Positions 7,268 through 15,126 of a stretch of 64,000 bases of DNA are shown in pieces. Position numbers and translations under genes: made by a program. Source of the stretch: Agromyces albus (GTDB lineage: Bacteria > Actinomycetota > Actinomycetes > Actinomycetales > Microbacteriaceae); NCBI RefSeq assembly GCF_030815405.1, contig NZ_JAUSWX010000001.1:3286001-3350000 (forward strand), in the 5' to 3' direction. The notes beneath the pieces are model-generated. The model searched no databases. It had not been told where the DNA came from and saw only the letters and a program-made list of their open reading frames with translations. How positions within the stretch are numbered: the first letter of the stretch is position 1; every line of letters starts with the position of its first letter.

Positions 7268-9559
7268 ATGAGCACGACTCGCGACGGCAGGCACGAGCAC
7301 GACGACCACACCGGGCACGCAGGGCACGTTGAACACGCCGGGGTGCACAAGCACGAAGAGCACGCGGGGCACGCCGGGCACGAGATGCACGTGGGTCACG
7401 ACGGGCACGCGGGGCACGACATGCACGCCGGGCACGACGGACACGACATGCACGCCGGTCAAGACATGCACGCCGGCCACGACATGCACGCCGGCCACGA
7501 CATGCACGCCGGACACGGCGGCCATGGCGACCACGTCGGCCAGTTCCGCCGCCTCTTCTGGATCATGCTCGTCATCGCGATCCCGACGATCGGGTTCAGC
7601 CCGATGTTCGCCGACCTCATCGGTTACGAGCTGCCCGAGGGCGGCTTCGTGCGCTGGATCTCGCCGGTGCTCGGCACGGTCCTGTACTTCTGGGGCGGCC
7701 GGCCGTTCCTCACGGGCATGTGGTCGGAGCTCAAGGCGCGGCAGCCCGGCATGATGCTCCTCATCGGCCTCGCGATCACGGTCGCGTACTTCGCCTCGCT
7801 CGGCGCGAGCCTCATGCTGCTCAGCCACGAGCTCGACTTCTGGTGGGAGCTCGCCCTCCTGATCGTCATCATGCTGCTCGGGCACTGGCTCGAGATGAAG
7901 TCGATCGCACAGGCATCCTCGGCGCTCGACGCACTCGCCGCGCTGCTGCCCGACGAGGCCGAGCGGGTGACGGATGCCGCAGACGGCTCCAGCACCGTCG
8001 AGATCGTCTCGCCCGCCGACCTCTCGCTCGGCGACGTCGTGATCGTGCGTCCGGGCGGCCGGGTGCCGGCCGACGGCGAGGTCATCGACGGCACGGCTGC
8101 GGTCGACGAGTCGATGATCACCGGTGAGTCCATCGCCGTGATCCGCGGCCCCGGCGACCACGTCGTCGCCGGCACCGTCGCCACCGACACCGCGATCCGG
8201 GTGCGCGTCGACGCCGTCGGCGACGACACCGCGCTCGCCGGCATCCAGCGCCTCGTCGCCCGGGCGCAGGCCTCGAGCTCGCGCGCGCAGCGCCTCGCCG
8301 ATCGCGCCGCGGGCTGGCTCTTCTGGTTCGCGCTCGCCGCCGCCGTCATCACGGCGACCGTCTGGACGCTCCTCGGCAACCCCGATGACGCCGTCGTGCG
8401 CACCATCACGGTGCTCGTGATCGCGTGCCCCCACGCCCTCGGCCTCGCGATCCCGCTCGTCGTGTCGATCGCGACCGAGCGTGCGGCCCGGGGCGGCGTG
8501 CTCGTGACCGACCGTCTCGCCCTCGAGACGATGCGCACGGTCGACGCGGTCCTCTTCGACAAGACGGGCACCCTCACGAAGGGCGAGCCGGCGGTCGTGG
8601 ATGTCGCCGCCGCGCCGGGCTTCACGATCGATGAGGTGTTCGCACAGGCCGGCGGCGCCGAGGCCGATTCGGAGCATCCGCTCGCGAAGGCGATCGTCGC
8701 CGAGGCGCACCGACGCGTGTCTCACGTCCACCCCGCGTCCGACTTCACGGCATCGCCCGCACTCGGGGTGCGCGCGATCGCACACGGCCGCGTCGTCGAG
8801 GTCGGCGGCCCCAGGTTGCTCGCCCGTGACGGGATCGAGCCGCTCGAGGCATCCGTGGCCTGGAGCGAAGCCGGCCAGACCGTGCTGCACGTGCTCGTCG
8901 ACGGCGACGTGGTCGGAGCCATCGCCCTGGCCGACGAGATCCGCCCCGAGTCGCGCGAGGCCGTCGACGCGCTGCACGCGCTCGGCGTGCAGGTCGTGAT
9001 GATCACGGGCGACGCCGAACCCGTCGCTCGCACGGTCGCCGAGGAGCTCGGCATCGACCGCGTCTACGCGGGTGTGCGGCCCGAGGACAAGTCGGCGAAG
9101 GTGCAGGAGCTCCAGGCAGAGGGCCTCTCGGTCGCGATGGTCGGCGACGGCGTGAACGACGCGCCCGCGCTCGCACAGGCCGACGTGGGCATTGCGATCG
9201 GAGCGGGCACGGATGTCGCGATCGCCTCAGCCGGCGTGATCCTCGCGTCGTCCGACCCGCGTTCGGTGATCTCGGTGATCGAGCTCTCGCGCGCGAGCTA
9301 CCGCAAGATGCAGCAGAACCTGTGGTGGGCCGGCGGCTACAACCTCGTATCGGTGCCGCTCGCCGCGGGCGTGCTCGCCGGCATCGGGTTCGTGCTGCCG
9401 ATGTCGGTCGGCGCGCTGCTCATGTCGTTCTCGACGATCGTCGTCGCGCTCAACGCGCAACTGCTGCGCCGGCTCGACCTGCGCCCCGAGGCGTCGACGC
9501 GAGCGGTGCTCGAGCGCAGCGGCACGGAGCAGGAGCGGGTTCCCGTCGCCGCGCGCTGA
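7268..9559 (+). CDS. copB: CopB-type (CPH) heavy-metal P1B-ATPase with His-rich N-terminus
   Basis: This is a membrane copper/silver-exporting ATPase of 763 residues. The first about 90 residues are a cytosolic metal-binding tail packed with HAGH, GHDMHA and HEHDDH repeats, with no HMA domain. The core shows the phosphatase motif TGES, the ion-site CPH at 387-389 (CPC in CopA, CPH in CopB), DKTGT with phosphorylated Asp431, SEHPLAKA and GDGVNDAPAL. CPH plus a His tail marks the CopB subgroup, often Cu(II)- or Ag(I)-preferring; metal choice is inferred. A GGAGGA ribosome site precedes the ATG at 7268. The CsoR-type promoter just upstream points to copper induction. It converges with the CopZ-like gene. 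Confidence 0.93.
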   Translation: MSTTRDGRHEHDDHTGHAGHVEHAGVHKHEEHAGHAGHEMHVGHDGHAGHDMHAGHDGHDMHAGQDMHAGHDMHAGHDMHAGHGGHGDHVGQFRRLFWIMLVIAIPTIGFSPMFADLIGYELPEGGFVRWISPVLGTVLYFWGGRPFLTGMWSELKARQPGMMLLIGLAITVAYFASLGASLMLLSHELDFWWELALLIVIMLLGHWLEMKSIAQASSALDALAALLPDEAERVTDAADGSSTVEIVSPADLSLGDVVIVRPGGRVPADGEVIDGTAAVDESMITGESIAVIRGPGDHVVAGTVATDTAIRVRVDAVGDDTALAGIQRLVARAQASSSRAQRLADRAAGWLFWFALAAAVITATVWTLLGNPDDAVVRTITVLVIACPHALGLAIPLVVSIATERAARGGVLVTDRLALETMRTVDAVLFDKTGTLTKGEPAVVDVAAAPGFTIDEVFAQAGGAEADSEHPLAKAIVAEAHRRVSHVHPASDFTASPALGVRAIAHGRVVEVGGPRLLARDGIEPLEASVAWSEAGQTVLHVLVDGDVVGAIALADEIRPESREAVDALHALGVQVVMITGDAEPVARTVAEELGIDRVYAGVRPEDKSAKVQELQAEGLSVAMVGDGVNDAPALAQADVGIAIGAGTDVAIASAGVILASSDPRSVISVIELSRASYRKMQQNLWWAGGYNLVSVPLAAGVLAGIGFVLPMSVGALLMSFSTIVVALNAQLLRRLDLRPEASTRAVLERSGTEQERVPVAAR
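7380..7520 (+). repeat. In-frame repeats encoding GHDMHA units
   Basis: Short repeats of 18 bp and related 12-bp units (consensus around CACGACATGCACGCCGG) encode the His/Met-rich tail of the copper ATPase. The last three copies, about 7460-7515, are nearly identical, so copy number probably changes by slippage and may alter metal-binding capacity. Confidence 0.7.
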
Positions 9560-9639
9560 GGCTCGCCTCGGCGAGCCCGGCAAGTCGGCGAGTTGCCAGT
9601 TGTGGCCGCCTCCCTGCGTGGGAAGCGGCCACAACTGGC
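9560..9639. terminator. Bidirectional terminator between copper ATPase and CopZ-like gene
   Basis: Two hairpins fill the gap between convergent genes. The first, GGCTCGCC-TC-GGCGAGCC (9560-9577), begins right after the ATPase stop codon. The second has perfect 15-bp arms: GCCAGTTGTGGCCGC (9595-9609) and its complement (9625-9639), with a 15-nt loop. Both are strong and could stop transcription in either direction. Confidence 0.75.
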
Positions 9640-9656
9640 ATTCGGTGCCGAGGCGG

Positions 9657-9989
9657 TCAGGCCACGACCTCGTAGCCGGCTTCCGAGACGGCGGCCTCCA
9701 CGGCCGCGTCATCGAGCGGAACCGAGCTCTGCAGGGTGACCGTCGAGACTCCGCCGACGTTGAGTGCGACATCGACGCCGTCGACGCCGTCGAGGGCGGT
9801 GAGCTCCTCGGTCACATGCCGCACGCAGCTCGAGCACGTCATGCCCATGACGCCGAACTCGGCCCGATAGGCGGATGCCGCGGCATCCGTGCGCACCTCG
9901 ATCGACACGCCCTGCGAATCGGTGGCGCAGCACGAGCAGGCCTCGGTCGCGAGCGTCAGTTCGGTGCGGCCTTCGGGGATGAGGGTCAT
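9657..9989 (-). CDS. CopZ-like heavy-metal-associated domain protein
   Basis: This is a 110-residue protein with a C-terminal HMA domain, a cytosolic copper chaperone. The Cu(I)-binding loop GMTCSSC is followed by VRHVTEELTALDGV and VSEAGYEV, the ferredoxin-like HMA fold. Before it lies an extra N-terminal segment of about 40 residues with a second cysteine cluster (EACSCCAT), unusual for a 70-residue CopZ, which could be an additional metal site. It is transcribed toward the copper ATPase. Its start MTLIPEG is at 9987-9989, about 30 nt downstream of a CsoR-type palindrome, so it is probably induced together with the ATPase. Confidence 0.88.
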   Translation of the reverse strand: MTLIPEGRTELTLATEACSCCATDSQGVSIEVRTDAAASAYRAEFGVMGMTCSSCVRHVTEELTALDGVDGVDVALNVGGVSTVTLQSSVPLDDAAVEAAVSEAGYEVVA

Positions 9990-10018
9990 CGCGGGTCCTT
10001 TCGTCGAAATCCTGGTCA

Positions 10019-10039
10019 ACCATACCCCACTGGGGTATG
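10019..10039 (-). promoter_or_regulatory. CsoR-type operator of the CopZ-like gene
   Basis: A perfect palindrome with 8-bp arms CATACCCC and GGGGTATG and a 3-nt centre lies at 10021-10039. On the minus strand a TATGGT -10-like box (10019-10024) overlaps it. It is the second copy of the motif found before the copper ATPase, which defines a two-target copper regulon inside 3 kb. No csoR gene is present in the window. Confidence 0.82.
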
Positions 10040-10097
10040 GATGCCGCAATCGCGACCTCGTGCACGCGGACGCGACATCCGTGATAGGCAGGAGGGC

Positions 10098-10958
10098 ATG
10101 GGCAGGATCACCGCGAGGACGCGGGTCACGCGGGTCACGGTCGGCGGCACGGTTTCCCGACGCGAAGACCTGCTCGCGGTCGAGGAGCCGCTCGAGCTGC
10201 GCGTCGGCGGAACGCCGCTCGCGGTGACGATGCGCACGCCCGGCCACGACGTCGACCTCGCCGTCGGCTTCCTGCTCTCCGAAGGCGTGATCGTGCGCGG
10301 CGACCAGGTCGCGGCGGCCATCCACTGCGCCGGGCCCGATGGCGTGAACACCTACAACGTGCTCGACCTCACGCTCGCGCCGGATGTTCCGAACCCGGAT
10401 GCCTCGATCCAGCGCAGCTTCTTCATGACGAGTTCGTGCGGCGTCTGCGGCAAGGCGAGCATCGACGCCGTCCGCACTCGCTCGGCCTACCCGATCGACG
10501 ACGACCTGCGCGTCGACCCGGCCCTGCTCATCACCCTCCCCGAGCAGCTGCGGGCCGGGCAGGAGGTCTTCGAGAAGACCGGCGGACTGCACGCCGCTGC
10601 GCTCTTCGACGGCAGCACCGGCGAGCTCCTCGTGCTCCGGGAGGACGTGGGTCGCCACAACGCGGTCGACAAGGTCATCGGCTGGGCGGAACGGGAGGGG
10701 CGGCTTCCCTTGCGCGGGATGGTGCTCCAGGTGTCGGGGCGGGCGAGCTTCGAGCTGACGCAGAAGGCGTCGATGGCGGGCATCCCGGTGCTCGCGGCCG
10801 TATCAGCACCCTCGTCGCTCGCGGTCGAGCACGCAAAGGATGCCGGACTGACGCTCGTGGGCTTCCTCCGCGGCGAGTCGATGGTGATCTACGCGGGCGC
10901 GGAGCGCATTCTCGTGGAACAGCAGACCGTGGAGCAGCAGACCGTGGAGCAGCACTGA
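10098..10958 (+). CDS. fdhD: Formate dehydrogenase accessory sulfurtransferase FdhD
   Basis: FdhD transfers sulfur from a cysteine desulfurase to the molybdenum cofactor before its insertion into formate dehydrogenase. The family signature is visible: LAVGFLLSEGVI, the sulfur-carrying SSCGVCGKAS with Cys114 and Cys117, ALFDGSTGELLVLREDVGRHNAVDK read in parts (EDVGRHNAVDK), and RASFELTQKA. The ATG at 10098 follows GGAGG. The C-terminus ends in three copies of VEQQT/VEQH, from a 15-bp tandem repeat at about 10915-10950, an appendage with no known role. The downstream oxidoreductase starts one base after its stop codon, so the two are co-transcribed. Confidence 0.95.
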   Translation: MGRITARTRVTRVTVGGTVSRREDLLAVEEPLELRVGGTPLAVTMRTPGHDVDLAVGFLLSEGVIVRGDQVAAAIHCAGPDGVNTYNVLDLTLAPDVPNPDASIQRSFFMTSSCGVCGKASIDAVRTRSAYPIDDDLRVDPALLITLPEQLRAGQEVFEKTGGLHAAALFDGSTGELLVLREDVGRHNAVDKVIGWAEREGRLPLRGMVLQVSGRASFELTQKASMAGIPVLAAVSAPSSLAVEHAKDAGLTLVGFLRGESMVIYAGAERILVEQQTVEQQTVEQH

Positions 10959-10959
10959 C

Positions 10960-13278
10960 GTGACCGACCCGACGATCGAACCGACCGACCCACCCAGCCC
11001 CTACCCCGACCTCGAGGTCCACCCCGCCAAGCAGTGGGCGGTGGGCGTGCCCGGGATCCTGCACTCGATGGAGCCGGCGCTCGCGAAGATGGGTCCCGCC
11101 CGCACGGCCCGGCTCGCGCTCGCGATCAACCAGAAGGACGGCTTCGACTGCATGAGCTGCGCGTGGCCCGATCCGGGTCACCGCAACGTGCTCGAGTTCT
11201 GCGAGAACGGCATGAAGGCCACGACGTGGGAGGCCACGCCCATCACCGTGCCCCGGTCGTTCTGGGCGGAGCATCCGATCAGCTCGCTGGCCGACAAGGG
11301 CGAGTACTGGCTCGGCCGGCAGGGCCGTCTCACCGAGCCCGTGGTCAAGCGTGCCGGATCCGACCACTACGAGCCGATCTCGTGGCACGAGGCGTTCCGC
11401 CTGATCGCGGAGCGCCTGAAGGCACTCGACTCGCCAGACCGCGCCGCGTTCTACACGAGCGGCCGCACCTCGAACGAGGCGGCGTTCCTCTACCAGGTGT
11501 TCGTGCGCGCCTTCGGCACGAACAACCTGCCCGACTGCTCGAACATGTGCCACGAGTCCACCGGCACCGCGCTCACGGCGACCATCGGCATCGGTAAGTC
11601 GACGGTGGCCTACGACGACTTCGCGAAGGCCGATCTCGTCATCGTGATGGGCCAGAACCCCGGCACGAACCACCCGCGCATGCTGACGGCGCTCGAGGAG
11701 ACGAAGCGCAACGGTGGCAGGGTCGTCTCGGTGAACGTGCTCCCCGAGGCGGGGCTCATCCGCTACAAGAATCCGCAGAAGGTGCGCGGCATCCTCGGCA
11801 AGGGCACCGAGATCGCCGACCGGTTCCTCCAGATCCGGGCCGGCGGCGACATGGCGCTGCTGCAGGCGGTCTCGCAGCGCGTGCTCGCGGCCGAGGACGC
11901 CGCGCCGGGCACCGTGCTCGACCACGACTTCCTCGCCGCGCACACCGTCGGGCTCGACGAGTTCCGCATCCACCTCGCCGGCCTCGACGAGGGGGCCGTG
12001 CTCGCGGCCACCGGGCTCGCCTCGCAAGAGATCGACGACCTGGCCGGCGAGTACCTCGCGGCCGACCGGGTGATCATCACGTGGGCGATGGGCCTCACGC
12101 AGCAGAAGAAGGCCGTCGCCACCATCAGGGAGATCGTCAACCTCCTGCTGCTCCGCGGCAACATCGGCAAGCCGGGCGCGGGCGCCTCGCCCATCCGCGG
12201 CCACAGCAACGTGCAGGGCGACCGAACGATGGGCATCTGGGAGCGGATGCCAGAGCGGTTCCTCTCGGCGCTCGAGCAGGAGTTCCGCTTCCCGGTGCCG
12301 CGTCGGCACGGTGCCGACGCCCTGCAGACGGTCCACGGACTGCGCGACGGCGAGATCGAGGTGTTCTTCGCGATGGGCGGCAACTTCGTGGGCGCCATCT
12401 CCGACACCGCGGTCGCGGAGGCGGCGATGCGCGGCGCGAAGCTCACGGTGCAGGTGTCGACCAAGCTCAATCGCTCGCACGTCGTGACGGGCGAGGAGGC
12501 GCTCATCCTGCCGACGCTGGGTCGCACCGAGATCGACCTCCAGCAGGGGCATCCGCAATTCGTGTCCGTTGAAGACAGCGTGTGCGCCGTGCATGCGAGC
12601 CACGGCGCGCTACCGCCGGTCGCGCCGGGCCTGCTGTCGGAGATCGCGATCGTCTGCCGGCTGGCGTCGGCGACGCTCGGCGACCGGCACGAGATCCCGT
12701 GGCGGGAGTTCGAGGCCGACTACGACCTGATCCGCGATCGCATCTCGCGAGTCGTGCCGGGTTTCGAGTCGTTCAACGCCGACGTGCGGCGCAAGGACGG
12801 ATTCATCCTCCCGAACGGCCCGCGCGACGAGCGCCGGTTCGACACCCCGGCGGGCAAGGCGATCATCACGGTCAACGAGCTCGAGCACCTCGAGCGGCCG
12901 CCGGGCCGGCTGATCCTGCAGACGCTCCGATCGCACGACCAGTTCAACACGACGATCTACAGCCTCAACGACCGGTACCGCGGCATCAAGAAGGGCCGCG
13001 ACGTCGTCTTCGTCAACCCCGACGACCTGGCCGAGCTCGGGCTCCACGACGGACAGCGCGTCGACGTGGTCAGCGAGTGGCCGGGCCAGCCCGACCGGGT
13101 GCTGCCCAACCAGCGCATCGTCGCGTACCCGACGGCGCGGGGGTGCGCGGCGGCGTACTACCCCGAGGCGAACGTGCTCGTGCCGCTCGAGAGCGCCGCG
13201 GAGGAGAGCAACACACCGGTTTCGAAGGCGGTGATCGTGCGCCTCGAAGTCGGCCATGTGCGAAGCCCACGCTCGTGA
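10960..13278 (+). CDS. FdhF/YdeP-family molybdopterin oxidoreductase (formate dehydrogenase-like alpha subunit)
   Basis: This large Mo-bis-MGD enzyme of 772 residues starts at a GTG one base after the fdhD stop. Visible parts are an N-terminal CMSCAWPD with Cys64 and Cys67, YTSGRTSNEAAFLYQ, LPDCSNMCHESTG (the active-site region), GQNPGTNHPRML, GNIGKPGAGASPIRGHSNVQGDRTMG read in parts, and a C-terminal MGD-binding domain with LRSHDQFNTTIY. It matches the YdeP-type family that always travels with fdhD. The substrate is uncertain: formate is plausible but unproven for this subgroup, and no Sec codon is seen. With modABC at the window start it forms a molybdenum-use set. Confidence 0.9.
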   Translation: MTDPTIEPTDPPSPYPDLEVHPAKQWAVGVPGILHSMEPALAKMGPARTARLALAINQKDGFDCMSCAWPDPGHRNVLEFCENGMKATTWEATPITVPRSFWAEHPISSLADKGEYWLGRQGRLTEPVVKRAGSDHYEPISWHEAFRLIAERLKALDSPDRAAFYTSGRTSNEAAFLYQVFVRAFGTNNLPDCSNMCHESTGTALTATIGIGKSTVAYDDFAKADLVIVMGQNPGTNHPRMLTALEETKRNGGRVVSVNVLPEAGLIRYKNPQKVRGILGKGTEIADRFLQIRAGGDMALLQAVSQRVLAAEDAAPGTVLDHDFLAAHTVGLDEFRIHLAGLDEGAVLAATGLASQEIDDLAGEYLAADRVIITWAMGLTQQKKAVATIREIVNLLLLRGNIGKPGAGASPIRGHSNVQGDRTMGIWERMPERFLSALEQEFRFPVPRRHGADALQTVHGLRDGEIEVFFAMGGNFVGAISDTAVAEAAMRGAKLTVQVSTKLNRSHVVTGEEALILPTLGRTEIDLQQGHPQFVSVEDSVCAVHASHGALPPVAPGLLSEIAIVCRLASATLGDRHEIPWREFEADYDLIRDRISRVVPGFESFNADVRRKDGFILPNGPRDERRFDTPAGKAIITVNELEHLERPPGRLILQTLRSHDQFNTTIYSLNDRYRGIKKGRDVVFVNPDDLAELGLHDGQRVDVVSEWPGQPDRVLPNQRIVAYPTARGCAAAYYPEANVLVPLESAAEESNTPVSKAVIVRLEVGHVRSPRS

Positions 13279-13309
13279 AAACATGGCCGGAGAAAAAGTT
13301 CGAGACGGA

Positions 13310-13336
13310 TGTCGATCCGGCCCTCGCCCGTTCGAC
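13310..13336 (+). promoter_or_regulatory. ECF42-type promoter, TGTCGA-N17-CGAC
   Basis: TGTCGA at 13310-13315 and CGAC at 13333-13336 are separated by 17 nt and lie 50 nt before the DGPF gene. This matches the published ECF42 target pattern in Streptomyces (TGTCGA at -35, CG[A/T]C at -10). The downstream operon encodes exactly that sigma type and its typical partner, so autoregulation is likely. Confidence 0.78.
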
Positions 13337-13386
13337 GCCAGAGTGAGGCGGGCACTTCGGCCCCCTCCCCACAAAGGAGAACGACC

Positions 13387-13833
13387 ATGAAGTACATGCT
13401 GATCATGCGGGCCACCGACGCAGCCGTCGAGGCGTACGAGGAGATCGACTTCAACGAGGTCATCGCGGCGATGGGCGCCTACAACGAGTCGCTCATCAAG
13501 GCGGGCGTGCTGCTCGCGGGCGAGGGCCTCGCCGACGCCAAGGAGGGCTTCGTCGTCGACTTCGACTCCACCCCGCCCGTCGTCACCGACGGCCCCTACG
13601 GCGAGACGAAGGAGCTCTTCAACGGCTTCTGGATCATCCAGGCCTCGAGCCCCGAAGAGGCCGCCGAGTGGGCCAAGCGCTGCCCCCTCGGCCCGGGAGC
13701 GAAGCTCGAGGTCCGTCGCGTCCACGAGCTCGAGGACTTCCCCCAAGACAACGAGTGGATCCAGAAGGAAGCCGGCTGGCGCGAAGAGGCCGAGGGTCGG
13801 CTCGCGGCACCGAGCGGTGAAGCGAACGCCTGA
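13387..13833 (+). CDS. DGPF/YciI-like domain protein, partner of ECF42
   Basis: This is a 148-residue protein of the YCII-related (DGPF) family with a dimeric alpha/beta-barrel fold. The name-giving motif reads VTDGPYGETKELFNGFWI, and the start is MKYMLIMRATD. DGPF proteins are the conserved partner genes of ECF42 sigma factors; their biochemical role is unresolved, with DgpA-type functions in stress or quorum-related responses suggested for relatives. AAAGGAG precedes the ATG at 13387 with good spacing. The stop codon directly abuts the sigma-factor start, so they form one operon. Confidence 0.9.
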   Translation: MKYMLIMRATDAAVEAYEEIDFNEVIAAMGAYNESLIKAGVLLAGEGLADAKEGFVVDFDSTPPVVTDGPYGETKELFNGFWIIQASSPEEAAEWAKRCPLGPGAKLEVRRVHELEDFPQDNEWIQKEAGWREEAEGRLAAPSGEANA

Positions 13834-15126
13834 ATGAACGAATCGGATGCCGCGGGCGCGATCGGCCAGGCGAATGACGCCGCCGATCGCGCCCGGCGCG
13901 CCGTCGCAGCCGTGTGGCGCATCGAGTCGGCCCGCATCGTCGCGACGCTCACGCGCTTCGTCGGAGACGTCGGCCAGGCCGAGGACCTCGCACAGGAGGC
14001 GCTCGTCGAGGCCCTGCGGCAATGGCCCGACGAGGGCGTGCCGAACAACCCGGGCGCATGGCTCACGGCCGTGGCCAAGCGCCGGGCGATCGACGGATGG
14101 CGCCGCCGCGAGCGGCTCGACGAGCGATACGCCGCCCTGGCCCGCGACCTCGAACAGCACGAGGGCGACGACACCTTCTGGGACCCCGACACGATCGACG
14201 ACGACATCCTGCGCCTCATCTTCGTGTCGTGCCACCCGGTGCTCTCGCGTGAGGCACAGATCGCGCTGACCCTCCGCATCGTCGGCGGCCTCTCGAGCGA
14301 GGAGATCGCCCGCGCGTTCCTCGTGCCGACCGCGACGATCCAGCAGCGCATCGTGCGCGCCAAGAAGACCCTCGCCGCGGCGAAGGTGCCGTTCGAGGTG
14401 CCCGAGCCGAACGAGTACGCCGAGCGGCTGGCGTCCGTGCTGCAGGTGCTGTACCTGATCTTCAACGAGGGCTACCTGCCGGCAACGGGCGAGGCCTGGG
14501 TGCGACCCGACATCTCGGCCGAGGCCCTTCGGCTCGCCCGCATGGTCGCGAGCCTCATGCCGCGCGAGCCCGAGGCGCAATCGCTCGTCGCCCTCATGGA
14601 GTTCACCGCGTCGCGCTTCGCGGCCCGCACCAAGCGCGACGGCACTCCGATCCCCCTCGACGAGCAGGACCGCTCCCGCTGGGACCGCTCGCAGATCGCC
14701 CGCGGTCGCGAGGCGCTCGCCCGAGCCGACCGGATCGGCCGGGGCCGCGGCGCCTACGGACTGCAGGCGGCGATCGCCGAGTGCCATGCCGTCGCGGCAT
14801 CCGTCGACGACACCGACTGGGCCCGCATCGTGTTGCTCTACGAGGCACTCGGACAGCTCGCGCCGTCGCCCGTCGTCGAACTGAACCGCTCGGTCGCGGT
14901 CGCCATGTCGACGGGGCCGGCGTCGGCGCTCCGCATCGTCGACGCGCTCGTCGCCGGTGGCAGGCTCGCCGGGTATGCGCCGCTGCCCGCGGTGCGCGGC
15001 GAGTTGCTCGCGCGCCTCGGTCGCGCCGGCGAGGCCCGTCTCGAGCTCGAGGCCGCCGCGCGACTCACCGGAAACGAGCGCGAGCGCGAGGCGCTCCTCG
15101 CGAAGGCGGCCGCGCTCCCGCGCTAG
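13834..15126 (+). CDS. ECF42-group RNA polymerase sigma factor with C-terminal extension
   Basis: This is an extracytoplasmic-function sigma factor of 430 residues, more than twice the usual ECF length. Region 2 is visible as DVGQAEDLAQEALVEALRQW (residues about 48-67) and region 4 as LSSEEIARAFLVPTATIQQR. After about residue 190 comes the long helical, TPR-like extension typical of ECF42 (LQVLYLIFNEGY, then EAQSLVALMEF), thought to control activity in place of an anti-sigma factor. The gene follows its DGPF partner directly. Its TAG stop shares the palindrome CTAG (15123-15126) with the stop codon of the convergent RND gene. Confidence 0.93.
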   Translation: MNESDAAGAIGQANDAADRARRAVAAVWRIESARIVATLTRFVGDVGQAEDLAQEALVEALRQWPDEGVPNNPGAWLTAVAKRRAIDGWRRRERLDERYAALARDLEQHEGDDTFWDPDTIDDDILRLIFVSCHPVLSREAQIALTLRIVGGLSSEEIARAFLVPTATIQQRIVRAKKTLAAAKVPFEVPEPNEYAERLASVLQVLYLIFNEGYLPATGEAWVRPDISAEALRLARMVASLMPREPEAQSLVALMEFTASRFAARTKRDGTPIPLDEQDRSRWDRSQIARGREALARADRIGRGRGAYGLQAAIAECHAVAASVDDTDWARIVLLYEALGQLAPSPVVELNRSVAVAMSTGPASALRIVDALVAGGRLAGYAPLPAVRGELLARLGRAGEARLELEAAARLTGNEREREALLAKAAALPR

